Positions 16,432-24,910 of a stretch of DNA of 34,498 nt are shown one piece after another. Origin of the DNA: a virus; IMG/VR virus record IMGVR_UViG_3300030102_004615, positions 1 through 34,498 of that record; one strand, 5' to 3'. Position 1 is the first letter of the stretch, and every line of letters starts with the position of its first letter. Both the position numbers and the translations under genes were made by a program. The notes beneath the pieces are model-generated. The model saw only the letters and a program-made list of their open reading frames with translations, did not search any database and was not told where the DNA came from.

Positions 16432-17955
16432 ATGTCACTTGCACAAGATTTTTACGATTTATTTAAAGGCAGCGATATTGCTCATGGCACATATGTTGTA
16501 AAGAGTAATAGAGAAGCAGACGGAAAGAAACAAGGTACAGCAAAAGTTATTCGTGAACCCACAACGATAGCTATGTGGGAAGATCATTTAAAAGGTGGAA
16601 CAGGTCTTGGAATTATTCCAATTAAAAGTGATAATACTTGCCATTGGGGTGCGATAGATATTGATGAATATAGTGTTAGTCATAAAGAGTTAATCAAAAC
16701 ATTAGCTAAAAATAAAATCCCTGCTGTGGTGGGTAGGACTAAAAGCGGTGGAGCTCATGTATGGATATTTTTAAGTGAGCCTGTAGAAGCTGAAGATATG
16801 CAACGCAAACTAACTGAGCTAAGTGCTGCTCTTGGTTTCGCAGGGAGTGAAATATTCCCAAAACAAACAACAATATTGCTAGATAGGGGCGATACAGGCA
16901 ACTTTCTTAATATGCCATACTTTAGTGGATCTAAATCTACTCGGTATGCGTTTGACCAAAATGCAGAAACACTAACGCCAGAAGAGTTTATAGAATACTG
17001 TAAAGATTATATTATAACTCCAAATCAGTTTCGTAAACTTAATATGGGGTTTGGTACAAAAGAGGGAGTATTAGAAGAAGGACCACCTTGTTTACAGCAC
17101 TTATGCAGTAAAGGATTTGGCGAGGGTTCTCGAAACAATGCTCTATTTAATCTTGGTGTATACGCCAGAATGTTTGATGAAGATAATTGGGAACAGTTAG
17201 TTCAACGCTATAATGTAGATTACCTCAGCCCACCATTAAGTCATGGTGAGGTAGGTAATACAATCAGACAACTAAAAAAGAAAGATTACTTTTATAAATG
17301 TGAAGACCAACCCATAAAACCCTTCTGTGATAAAGAGTTATGTAAAGTAAGGAAGTATGGTGTCGGACCAAGTGGCATAGGCAATGATATGTCTAGTCTT
17401 ACTAAAATTGATGGTGACCCACCTATCTGGATTCTTAATGTAGATGGCGAAAGATTAGAGCTTAGTACCAATGGTTTAACTAGTCAAGCACAGTTTCAAA
17501 AAGAGTGTGTATCACAAATAAATAAATTTCCTATTATGGTTAGTCAACGTGCATGGCAGACCCGAATACAATTATTGTTAGATAACTTAACTATTGTAGA
17601 AGTGCCGCCTGATGCCACGTTCAAAGGAGAGTTTGAAGATTTACTTCATGCTTTCGCTGCGGAAAGAGCTAAAGGTGAAGAACGTGAAGACATTTTACAA
17701 GGTGTTGCAGTTTGGACAGAAACCAGAGTATACTTTCAAATAAAGGATTTAAAGAAACATTTATCTGTAAACGATTTTAATCATTATACTTCTAATAAAA
17801 TAACTTTAAGGTTACAAGATTTACAGGCAGAAAAAATGTTTTGGAGAGTAAGGGGGAAGGGTATCCATGTATGGTCATTACCACAAGATTATTTCCAAAC
17901 AGATGACTCAGAAATTTCATTGCCTCAACTACCTGCTGAAAATGACATAATATAA
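16432..17955 (+). CDS. Archaeo-eukaryotic-type (AEP) primase, TOTE-like
   Basis: The product has 507 residues. The primase core shows GAIDIDEY (Asp76 and Asp78 as metal ligands), then GRTKSGGAHVWIF (101-113, the SGG.H nucleotide-binding motif), and a third acidic motif in LLDRGDTGNFLNMPYF. This order is that of the AEP primase domain described in TOTE conflict systems and many phages. Residues of about 320-340 (PFCDKELCKVRKYGVG) carry Cys pairs that may bind zinc, followed by a C-terminal domain of about 170 residues that I do not recognise. It likely makes primers for the PolA polymerase encoded downstream. An AGGAGG site and a long hairpin precede it. The UvrD-like gene starts on its stop codon. 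Confidence 0.85.
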   Translation: MSLAQDFYDLFKGSDIAHGTYVVKSNREADGKKQGTAKVIREPTTIAMWEDHLKGGTGLGIIPIKSDNTCHWGAIDIDEYSVSHKELIKTLAKNKIPAVVGRTKSGGAHVWIFLSEPVEAEDMQRKLTELSAALGFAGSEIFPKQTTILLDRGDTGNFLNMPYFSGSKSTRYAFDQNAETLTPEEFIEYCKDYIITPNQFRKLNMGFGTKEGVLEEGPPCLQHLCSKGFGEGSRNNALFNLGVYARMFDEDNWEQLVQRYNVDYLSPPLSHGEVGNTIRQLKKKDYFYKCEDQPIKPFCDKELCKVRKYGVGPSGIGNDMSSLTKIDGDPPIWILNVDGERLELSTNGLTSQAQFQKECVSQINKFPIMVSQRAWQTRIQLLLDNLTIVEVPPDATFKGEFEDLLHAFAAERAKGEEREDILQGVAVWTETRVYFQIKDLKKHLSVNDFNHYTSNKITLRLQDLQAEKMFWRVRGKGIHVWSLPQDYFQTDDSEISLPQLPAENDII

Positions 17956-19472
17956 TGCACATTGTTCTCGGACCTCCAGGAACAGGTAAGACAACTAAAC
18001 TTCTTAATTTAGTTGAACAATACCTTGCCTCTGGTGTGCCGCCAGATCGTATAGGTTACTTTGCTTTTACAAGAAGAGCAGCACAGGAAGCTATAGAAAG
18101 AGCTTGTACTAAGTTTAATATATCTAAAAAAGAGTTACCTTATTTTAGAACCTTGCATAGTCTAGCCTTTTTGCAAGCAGGATTGACTCATTCACAAGTG
18201 ATCACACCAGATAAATACCAAGAAATAGCTGACTGGTTAAAAATAGGAAAGTTTTATGGGGGAGGTAATGTAGAACAAGGACCATACAAAGATTTTGGGT
18301 ATGGTGATAAGTTTCTTGAAATTATTAATATTGCTCGTATACTACGCCAACCGTTACGCAAGATATATAACGACAGTATCGTACCTTTGAAAACAGATTG
18401 GGCTAGAGTTGATTATGTAAACAGAGGTATAGAGCATTGGAAAAACTCTTATGGGTTGTATGATTATACAGGAATGTTAGAGGCTTTTGTAGAACGTGAC
18501 CTTTGCCCTAAATTAGAAGTTGTATTTATAGATGAAGCCCAAGATCTATCACCTTTGCAGTGGGAAATGGTAAGACAGTTAGAACAAAAAAGCAAGATAT
18601 GTTATGTGGCAGGTGATGATGACCAAGCTATTTACCGTTGGGCAGGAGCAGATGTAAACTACTTTGTAGGTCTTGAAGGTGATGTGACTTTACTAAATAA
18701 AAGTTATCGTATTCCTTCTTCGCACCATACACTCAGCCACAATGTAATTAAAACAATAGTGGGACGCAGGGAAAAAGAGTTTGAACCAAGACAAGAAGAG
18801 GGTAATATCACTTGGCATCGCCATTCTGAGGAGGTGAGTTTATCAGAAGGTGACTGGTTACTACTAAGTAGAACTACTCGAGGAGCTCAACAAATAGAGG
18901 AAGAAGTAAGAAGGCGAGGACATTTATATATCTATAATGGTTCTAAAAGTATTGACAGTAAGGTACTAGAAGCAGTCAGGTTATGGGAATACTTACGAGA
19001 AGGTAATAAGCTCAGCAAAGAACAAGTCTTACTCGTGTATAAACATATGATGATAAATAGTCAAGTAAAATATGGCTATAAAACAATGCCTGATGGTGAG
19101 GAGGGTTCTTTCTACAGTTTGCAAGAGTTACAAAACAATCATGGTTTATTACACAATCATCCATGGGATATCGGTCTAGGTAAAATAAATCAAAGAGATA
19201 AAACGTACATAAAAGCTTGTTTGCGAAAAGGTGAAAGTTTGACCGAAACACCTCGATTACGAATCTCTACCATTCATTCAGCTAAAGGTGCTCAAGCAAC
19301 TAACGTAATGCTATTAACCGATACGATGAAACGCCCATACTCCATGTGGCGTAAGATACGCACTTATGAAGAAGATGAAACAAGAGTGTTTTATGTTGGA
19401 CTTACCAGAGCCATAAATAATATACATTTGATACATCCTATGTATAGTCAAGGATATGCGTTGCCCTACTGA
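17955..19472 (+). CDS. UvrD/PcrA-like SF1 DNA helicase
   Basis: The product has 505 residues, shorter than cellular UvrD at about 720. Motifs in order: Walker A GPPGTGKT (6-13), Ia FAFTRRAAQEA (36-46), motif II DEAQD (193-197), motif III GDDDQAIYRWAGA (220-232), IV LNKSYRIP, V STIHSAKGAQATNV, and VI VFYVGLTRA. The ATG overlaps the primase stop by one base with no strong ribosome site, so translation is probably coupled and the two may be made in equal amounts. It probably unwinds DNA at the fork, since no T7-type primase-helicase is seen. The accessory subdomains appear reduced. Confidence 0.92.
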   Translation: MHIVLGPPGTGKTTKLLNLVEQYLASGVPPDRIGYFAFTRRAAQEAIERACTKFNISKKELPYFRTLHSLAFLQAGLTHSQVITPDKYQEIADWLKIGKFYGGGNVEQGPYKDFGYGDKFLEIINIARILRQPLRKIYNDSIVPLKTDWARVDYVNRGIEHWKNSYGLYDYTGMLEAFVERDLCPKLEVVFIDEAQDLSPLQWEMVRQLEQKSKICYVAGDDDQAIYRWAGADVNYFVGLEGDVTLLNKSYRIPSSHHTLSHNVIKTIVGRREKEFEPRQEEGNITWHRHSEEVSLSEGDWLLLSRTTRGAQQIEEEVRRRGHLYIYNGSKSIDSKVLEAVRLWEYLREGNKLSKEQVLLVYKHMMINSQVKYGYKTMPDGEEGSFYSLQELQNNHGLLHNHPWDIGLGKINQRDKTYIKACLRKGESLTETPRLRISTIHSAKGAQATNVMLLTDTMKRPYSMWRKIRTYEEDETRVFYVGLTRAINNIHLIHPMYSQGYALPY

Positions 19473-19493
19473 ACAAACAAGATAAATAAACGC

Positions 19494-19521
19494 TTATCAA
19501 GACTAACAGTGCGTGTATTAT
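19494..19521 (+). promoter_or_regulatory. Early promoter with extended upstream box, copy A
   Basis: TTATCA (19494-19499) and TATTAT (19516-19521) are 16 bases apart. The box TTATCAAGACTAAC starting here matches TTATCAATACTAAC at 29467 in 13 of 14 bases, with the same distance to TATTAT. Transcription would serve the 19554-19814 gene and onward. Two copies with the same spacing make this far better than a chance -10/-35 match. Confidence 0.6.
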
Positions 19522-19553
19522 GGTGTAGCATTAAAAACATAGAAAGGGATAAA

Positions 19554-19814
19554 ATGCAGGTAAAATATTTCACCAAAGACCTTTTGGTAAAGGCTAATAA
19601 AACTGCGATTCGTACTAACCGTAATCGTACGCTTGAACCAAAGTTTTTATCAGAGCTTGATGAAGACAATAAGTACCCGATTGTATGGACAATGCCACAC
19701 AACGACGTAGAGATGCGCGTTCGTTTACTACTAGACGCAAACTCTGATGGGTGGATCGACATACCTTTTAAAACATACGACAGCTTACCTGTCGTAACAA
19801 TGCCAACACATTAA
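19554..19814 (+). CDS. Small early phage protein, unknown function
   Basis: I chose the ATG at 19554, with TAGAAAGGGA before it, rather than an in-frame GTG at 19509 that falls inside the promoter. The 86-residue product starts MQVKYFTKDLLVKANK and has a basic N-terminal third with several Arg and Asn residues (AIRTNRNRTLEPKFLSELDE). An acidic, aromatic-containing C-terminal half follows with PHNDVEMRVRLLLDANSDGW. It precedes the DUF932 gene. No known domain is evident. Confidence 0.6.
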   Translation: MQVKYFTKDLLVKANKTAIRTNRNRTLEPKFLSELDEDNKYPIVWTMPHNDVEMRVRLLLDANSDGWIDIPFKTYDSLPVVTMPTH

Positions 19815-19834
19815 CTCGAGAAAGGAGTATTTAA

Positions 19835-20863
19835 ATGGCACATGAAGTAGAAACGATGGCTTATGCAGGAGAAGTTCCTTGGCATGGTCTAGGCAAAAAG
19901 GTTGACGACAATATGTCGCCTGACCAAATGTTAGAAGCTGCCCAGATTGATTGGACAGTTAGTAAGCGACCTGCTTACACAGTTGATAAACCAGATTGTT
20001 GGAATATTGTAGACCCAACAGGCGAGGCAGGGTTTTTACGTTGCCCCGACAATTATTTTCTTGTTCGTGATAGCGACAACAAAATATTATCACCATGTGG
20101 TGAAGGCTACGTTCCTTTCCAAAATTCAGAAGTTATGGACTTTTTCAAAAAGTTTACCGAAGCAGGTTCTATGACTATGGAAACGGCAGGTAGTTTAAAA
20201 GATGGCAAAGACATTTGGGGGTTAGCAAAACTTAAAGATGAGTTTGCTCTCGCAGGTGGCGATGAAGTAGGTGGCTATTTGTTATTGAACAACAGCCATC
20301 AAGTAGGTAAAGCGATGACAGTTATGTTTACACCGATACGTGTTGTCTGCAATAATACACTTACTATGGCATTGAACATGGAAGGTTCACGTTTCCGTGT
20401 GCTACACTTACAAATGTTCGATGAGGAGATCCACAAAGCGGCAGAAGAAGCTTTGGGCATTAGTGGACACCAAATGCAAAACTTCAAAGAACAGTCTGAG
20501 TTCTTGGCAAGTAAAACTGCTAAAGACTTCGATGTGAGCAATTTTATTGCAGAGCTGTTACAACCAAACTTATTGATTGAAAGAGCTAAAGCACCTAACC
20601 CAGATGCGTTACCTCCGTTACACCAAGAGTTTGCTCGTACCGCAGAACTTGTGCATGAGGCAGTAGAAACAAGTCCAGGAGCAAACCTGTCTTCTGCTCG
20701 TGGCACTTGGTGGGGAGCAGTAAATGCTGTGACCTATGTAGTTGATCACCAGAAAAAATCTTTAGCTGAGGGTAATGCGTTACACTCTGCATGGTTTGGG
20801 TCTGGTGCAAACACTAAACGTAAAGCATTGACAAAAGCTATTGAGTATGCTAACGTAGCTTAA
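19835..20863 (+). CDS. DUF932 family protein (phage/plasmid-like)
   Basis: The product has 342 residues. The start (MAHEVETMAYAGEVPWHGLG, followed by KKVDDNMSPDQMLEAA) is the hallmark of the DUF932 / phage-plasmid-like family, and GGYLLLNNSHQVGKAMTVMF, TPIRVVCNNTLTMAL and GTWWGAVNAVTYVVDHQ are its other conserved blocks. The length fits the family. Members occur widely in phages and plasmids, often by replication or recombination genes, but their biochemical role is not settled to my knowledge. The ribosome site is GAGAAAGGAG. It is followed by a promoter with a long dyad. Confidence 0.9.
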   Translation: MAHEVETMAYAGEVPWHGLGKKVDDNMSPDQMLEAAQIDWTVSKRPAYTVDKPDCWNIVDPTGEAGFLRCPDNYFLVRDSDNKILSPCGEGYVPFQNSEVMDFFKKFTEAGSMTMETAGSLKDGKDIWGLAKLKDEFALAGGDEVGGYLLLNNSHQVGKAMTVMFTPIRVVCNNTLTMALNMEGSRFRVLHLQMFDEEIHKAAEEALGISGHQMQNFKEQSEFLASKTAKDFDVSNFIAELLQPNLLIERAKAPNPDALPPLHQEFARTAELVHEAVETSPGANLSSARGTWWGAVNAVTYVVDHQKKSLAEGNALHSAWFGSGANTKRKALTKAIEYANVA

Positions 20864-20879
20864 CTTGATAAAGTAAATG

Positions 20880-20920
20880 TTGTCTTGGTAGTGTTCGTAT
20901 ACTAGAATATGAACACTACC
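20880..20920 (+). promoter_or_regulatory. Promoter overlapped by a 34-base dyad operator
   Basis: TTGTCT (20880-20885) and TAGAAT (20903-20908) are 17 bases apart (4/6 and 5/6 matches). The dyad at 20887-20920 covers the spacer and the -10 box: GGTAGTGTTC pairs with GAACACTACC in ten perfect pairs, extended by one wobble and three more pairs, leaving a 6-base centre. A dimeric repressor binding here would block RNA polymerase. It could instead form an RNA hairpin in read-through transcripts from the DUF932 gene. Confidence 0.6.
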
Positions 20921-20944
20921 TATTTTCCATAGAAAGGGAATTAA

Positions 20945-21607
20945 ATGCACTATGCGATATGTGAAAGTAACAATGAGAACAGCCCTTACCAAGTGCTGTC
21001 TTTTACTTCGTTAGCCTCTATGAAAGATTGCAAGCTCATAGACCAACATAGTATGGTTTACAATGACAAAGAGCCAAGACAGTTAATAGATAATTGGCAA
21101 CAAGATGAGCTTGAAAGCACATGGCTCAGCATTTTGCTTAACAGTAAAAAAGCTCACCAAAAGTTTTTTACTGACCTTACTACATACCGAAACATGAAGA
21201 ATAAGTTTCAGAATAAAGAGATAGCAGCACAGAAACTCCATGAAGTTGTGCTGTTTTGTGTTAAACCATGGAAAAAGGAAAACCAAATGAATGATACGGT
21301 AGAAACCCCTACAATTCATGTAGATCAATTTAATAACAAAGCTCAAAAAGCAGAAAAAGAGGTACGCCCTCGTTTTGAAAAAACTGCTAAAATAGTTTGT
21401 CTTATGGCAGAACCCCCAATCCGTTCAGGTACAAATCGTTACCGCAATATGCAAGTTATCATGGGATGCACTACTGTAGCTGAAGCGATGGAAAAACTTC
21501 GTGCTTTAGATCCCTCTCCAGGAGGTGGGGTAGATATTAAAATTGCTGTAAAGGCAGGAGCTATAAAATTAGTAGAAACAGATGCTTATGAAGACATACC
21601 ATTTTAA
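20945..21607 (+). CDS. Two-part early protein, unknown function
   Basis: The product has 220 residues and a TAGAAAGGGA ribosome site. The N-terminal half (1-110) is charged and helical and unfamiliar to me. The C-terminal half (from about 135) contains KTAKIVCLMAEPPIRSGTNR, then VIMGCTTVAEAMEKL and DIKIAVKAGAIKLVE, a pattern common in stand-alone phage proteins of about 100 residues. Met115 at 21287 is preceded by GAAAAAGGAA six bases upstream, so a separate C-terminal product of 106 residues may be made. This is either a fusion of two small genes or a gene with an internal start. The function is unknown. Confidence 0.6.
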   Translation: MHYAICESNNENSPYQVLSFTSLASMKDCKLIDQHSMVYNDKEPRQLIDNWQQDELESTWLSILLNSKKAHQKFFTDLTTYRNMKNKFQNKEIAAQKLHEVVLFCVKPWKKENQMNDTVETPTIHVDQFNNKAQKAEKEVRPRFEKTAKIVCLMAEPPIRSGTNRYRNMQVIMGCTTVAEAMEKLRALDPSPGGGVDIKIAVKAGAIKLVETDAYEDIPF

Positions 21608-21618
21608 GGAGTAGTTTT

Positions 21619-22530
21619 ATGGATACCGAAGCTGTAGAAAGATACTTTGGTTGGATAAATGAAAGACATTCTATTTACCAACGTAGGGTAGCCGACGAGA
21701 TACCACCATGGACAGAAGATAAAATTCTTCAGGAGTACAAGTTTACAAACCCTTTTCGTGAAAATGATAAAGTAACTGTGTGGATGCGTGAGAATTGGAC
21801 TAACCCAAATCACAACCGTCCACATGGTGAAATTATCTTTAACTGCTGTTTATTTCGTATGATTGGCACAACTGAGTTTGCCGATGCCCATAAATGGGTG
21901 TACGAAGATGAGGGGTGGGATAAAAATAAAACCAAACAATTAATTGAAGATCGGTTGTCAAAAGGGTTACGAACTTTTACTGGTGCATATATAATCACCA
22001 ATCAAGGTTTAAAAGCACCAAAATCGGAGGTAGTAGTTGACTATTTTCTTGCGCCCATTTGGGAAAAAAAGGAAGAACTTTCAAAGGTTGCCGAGGAATC
22101 TCTATCCCTCCAAGCCCTGCACCAAGCGATGGCTTCCTATAAAGGGTGGGGAGGGGGAGGCTTTATGTCATACGAGGTGGTTACCGACCTCAACTACACA
22201 CCTGTGTTGGAAGCCGCGAAAGATCAATTCTCGTGGGCTAACGCAGGTCCTGGAGCCGTGCGAGGATTGAACCGTATACATTTGCGTGACCTTAAAAAAG
22301 GTATGAACCAAGACACCGCAAATATAGAAATGCGATTATTGTTAGATGAAGCCCCTAAATATTGTAAGCCTCATGTGCCTATAGCTCGTGTAGATATGCG
22401 TACTATTGAGCATAGCTTGTGTGAATGGGATAAATACGAACGTGTGCGTTTAGGACAAGGCACTCCTAGGAGTAGATATAACGCAAATATATTATCAAAC
22501 GATAACTTTAAGAAAGGAACTGTAGAATGA
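21619..22530 (+). CDS. DNA base hypermodification protein (5-hmdU kinase helical-domain / aGPT-PPlase group)
   Basis: The product has 303 residues. Conserved blocks of the group are seen in order: PWTEDKILQEYKFTNPFREN (30-49), the Trp-rich continuation to 60, GAYIITNQG (122-130), GFMSYEVVTDLNYTP (181-195), WANAGPGAVRGLNR (206-219) and LCEWDKYERV..G.GTPRSRY near 267-287. The group was predicted in comparative work on phage thymine hypermodification; members act after 5-hydroxymethyl-dU in DNA is activated, and some transfer an amino acid or amine to it. No P-loop kinase is fused to it and none is seen in the window. The ATGA overlap with the glycosyltransferase gene couples the two. The ribosome site is AAGGAG. 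Family assignment is strong; the transferred group is unknown. Confidence 0.82.
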   Translation: MDTEAVERYFGWINERHSIYQRRVADEIPPWTEDKILQEYKFTNPFRENDKVTVWMRENWTNPNHNRPHGEIIFNCCLFRMIGTTEFADAHKWVYEDEGWDKNKTKQLIEDRLSKGLRTFTGAYIITNQGLKAPKSEVVVDYFLAPIWEKKEELSKVAEESLSLQALHQAMASYKGWGGGGFMSYEVVTDLNYTPVLEAAKDQFSWANAGPGAVRGLNRIHLRDLKKGMNQDTANIEMRLLLDEAPKYCKPHVPIARVDMRTIEHSLCEWDKYERVRLGQGTPRSRYNANILSNDNFKKGTVE

Positions 22531-23846
22531 AGTTCTTAATGACACTATTCCAAATACAAGATTATGGTGGCATAATTAACCATGCTGAGTATTTGACTAA
22601 AGGCTTAAAAGAGTTAGGGCATGAAGTAGATTTTTGTATGCTCGTTCCTAAAAGTGCTGTTTCTAATAGATCACCAATCCGAGGTAGGGATGGAGATTAT
22701 ACATCTTTAGAAGGTGGGACAGGGTATAAGTTTCACCAAGCACGAGGGTGGAAAGGTATACCTAAGATACCTTATGTGAGCAAACAGGCAAGACAGTTAT
22801 TTAAAGAAAAGTGTAGTAAATATGATGCCGTTCTCTGGCATATACCTGTACCTACCCTTAATAAAGATAATACAGAGATTACGGCTTGGCTAGATTTATA
22901 TGATCATGGTAGCAAAAACATCGCTATCATACATGATGGCAATTTACCTAAGTTGTATCCACACCTTATCTCTGTTTCAGAATATTTTCATGCGGCTGTA
23001 TGCGTTCATGAAAGTGCATATAACTCAGCAAAATATCTAGATATTCCACGCAAGTTAATCTTAAACCCATTTAAAATACATGGGGATTTTGGTTATGATT
23101 TTGATCAACGTAGCGGTGCATTAGCAATCCAAATATTTAAAGCGTGGAAACGAGTAGATACTTTGGTTCGTGCTGTACCGTTTATAAAAGAGACTGTTGT
23201 AGTCGGTGGGGCAGGGATTGAATATAGATATATGACAAGCAAAGATAAATGCAAACCAAAGTATTTTGATGCACAAGGTAACCGTATATGGGCAATCGCT
23301 CTCAATACAGGTATGATTTATCGTGGCGTTGTGCCTAATGAAGAAGTATTAAAATTACTTGGTGAAATTAAGCTACAGATAGACCCTAGCTTCTCTAAAA
23401 AGTATTCTGATTATGGCGCACACTTTAATCGCACAACGGTAGAAGCTATGATCAAAGGTGCTGTGCCTATGGCTACAGACTTGGGTATGAAAAACAGTCA
23501 GATATTTAAGTCTGGAAAAAATTACATAGAGATACCTCATACAGCTACACCCGAAGAGTTTGGTGATATCGTAAATGAGGGACTAACTAATAAGGAGCAG
23601 TGGGAAACAATACGACATAATAATCTGGGGTTGTTAAATAAGTTTGATATGCGGAATGTAGCGCAAGAATATGTAGACATTGTAACTCAACCAACGCACT
23701 TTCTTGAAAAAGGTCAACCAGAACAGAATATTCAGCTAATTATCGATTGTAATAAAAACCTACAGTTCTTTGGTTTACCGAGGCTTTCGACGCTAATCGA
23801 AGAGCGCTATGACTATACACAACAAGGTTACCATACCCAACTATAA
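22527..23846 (+). CDS. GT-B glycosyltransferase, GT4-like
   Basis: The product has 439 residues. The N-terminal domain begins MKFLMTLFQIQDYGGIINHA and has KGLKELGHEVDF, the usual first Rossmann unit with its G-G loop. The C-terminal donor-binding domain shows KAWKRVDTLVRAVPFIKE, GMIYRGVVPNEEVLKLL and the acidic motif FNRTTVEAMIKGAVPMATD, with the Glu in TVEAM at the usual sugar-nucleotide contact. It overlaps the hypermodification gene by four bases and precedes the thymidylate-synthase-like gene. This context suggests a sugar is put on modified bases in phage DNA, as in T4-type glucosylation. Glycosylation of a virion or host protein or of cell envelope is the alternative. Confidence 0.8.
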   Translation: MKFLMTLFQIQDYGGIINHAEYLTKGLKELGHEVDFCMLVPKSAVSNRSPIRGRDGDYTSLEGGTGYKFHQARGWKGIPKIPYVSKQARQLFKEKCSKYDAVLWHIPVPTLNKDNTEITAWLDLYDHGSKNIAIIHDGNLPKLYPHLISVSEYFHAAVCVHESAYNSAKYLDIPRKLILNPFKIHGDFGYDFDQRSGALAIQIFKAWKRVDTLVRAVPFIKETVVVGGAGIEYRYMTSKDKCKPKYFDAQGNRIWAIALNTGMIYRGVVPNEEVLKLLGEIKLQIDPSFSKKYSDYGAHFNRTTVEAMIKGAVPMATDLGMKNSQIFKSGKNYIEIPHTATPEEFGDIVNEGLTNKEQWETIRHNNLGLLNKFDMRNVAQEYVDIVTQPTHFLEKGQPEQNIQLIIDCNKNLQFFGLPRLSTLIEERYDYTQQGYHTQL

Positions 23847-23869
23847 TAACAACCATCGAGGAGGCCACT

Positions 23870-24910
23870 ATGCAGTCGATATACGCAAGAAACGTAAGCG
23901 AGGCGTTATACCTAGCTAAACAAGCATTAGAAACTAACGGAGTAGAAGTACAAACTCGTAATGGGGCAGCTTTAGAGTTCCCCACCCCTGTTATGACAAC
24001 CTACACAGATAGCCGTGAACGAGTACTGTTTTATCCACAACGAGATGCTAACCCATACTTTCATTTTATGGAATCTTTATGGATGTTAGCAGGGCGTAAT
24101 GATGTAGAATGGATTAGCCAGTTTAACGGCAGAATAAATACCTACAGTGATGATGGTCAACATTTTCATGGGGCATATGGCTTTAGATGGAGGGAATGGT
24201 TTAAAGAAGATCAATTATTAACTGCTATCCATAGGCTGAGGAATTATCCAAATGATAGAAGAACAGTTATTGGGATGTGGGATCCATGGGAAGATTTGCA
24301 AGAAGATAATGATGGCAAAGATTACCCCTGTAATACTCAGATTTATTTTTGGTCTCGTAAGGGCAAACTAAATATGACTGTAGTTAATCGCAGTAATGAT
24401 ATGATCTGGGGAGCTTATGGAGCTAACGCTGTGCATATGTCTTTTTTACTAGAGTACATGGCAGCGATGTGTGGACTTCGGGTAGGGATTTACTATCAGT
24501 TTAGTAATAATCTTCATGCTTATGTAGATACCTTACAAAAGTTAGATAATTTGCCGTTAGATTATGAACCGTATCTTACTATAGCAGATGATGGGTTAAG
24601 CTATGCCCCTCCACCTTTAATAGATAACCCTGCTACTTTTGATCAAGACCTTAGTCAGTGGTTTAAAAGGTGGGGAGGCGATAATAAGGCTAGTAAAACA
24701 AGATTAAAATACAATGACAAAGTTGAAGATACAGGTGCGATAAATGATTACCTGAATACAACAGCAACACCTATGATTAAATCTTGGAGAGCGTGGAAAA
24801 GTAAAAATACAAACAAACTATTTATGGATGAAGCCATAATCGAGGCAACAACAATTAACGATAGGGCATGGCGTAAGGCGTGTCTTGAATGGTTAGAGAG
24901 GAGAACATAA
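23870..24910 (+). CDS. Thymidylate-synthase-fold enzyme (possible dUMP hydroxymethylase)
   Basis: The product has 346 residues. Residues seen: Glu68 in FHFMESLWMLAG, catalytic Cys144 in DYPCNTQ, the phosphate Arg164 in NRSND (163-167), Asn176 in GAYGANAVH, and His206 and Tyr208 in LHAYVD. Asn176 lines up with E. coli ThyA Asn177, which selects uracil; dCMP hydroxymethylases have Asp there, so dUMP is the likely substrate. The loop before that Asn is one residue longer than in ThyA and lacks PFN. The C-terminus is longer and lacks the ThyA ending. It either makes dTMP or, given the neighbours, 5-hydroxymethyl-dUMP. A strong GAGGAGG site precedes it. Confidence 0.85.
   Translation: MQSIYARNVSEALYLAKQALETNGVEVQTRNGAALEFPTPVMTTYTDSRERVLFYPQRDANPYFHFMESLWMLAGRNDVEWISQFNGRINTYSDDGQHFHGAYGFRWREWFKEDQLLTAIHRLRNYPNDRRTVIGMWDPWEDLQEDNDGKDYPCNTQIYFWSRKGKLNMTVVNRSNDMIWGAYGANAVHMSFLLEYMAAMCGLRVGIYYQFSNNLHAYVDTLQKLDNLPLDYEPYLTIADDGLSYAPPPLIDNPATFDQDLSQWFKRWGGDNKASKTRLKYNDKVEDTGAINDYLNTTATPMIKSWRAWKSKNTNKLFMDEAIIEATTINDRAWRKACLEWLERRT

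Noticed and set aside
20299-20706. Minus-strand frame of 135 codons in the DUF932 gene
   Set aside because: Antisense to conserved DUF932 blocks with no motif of its own.
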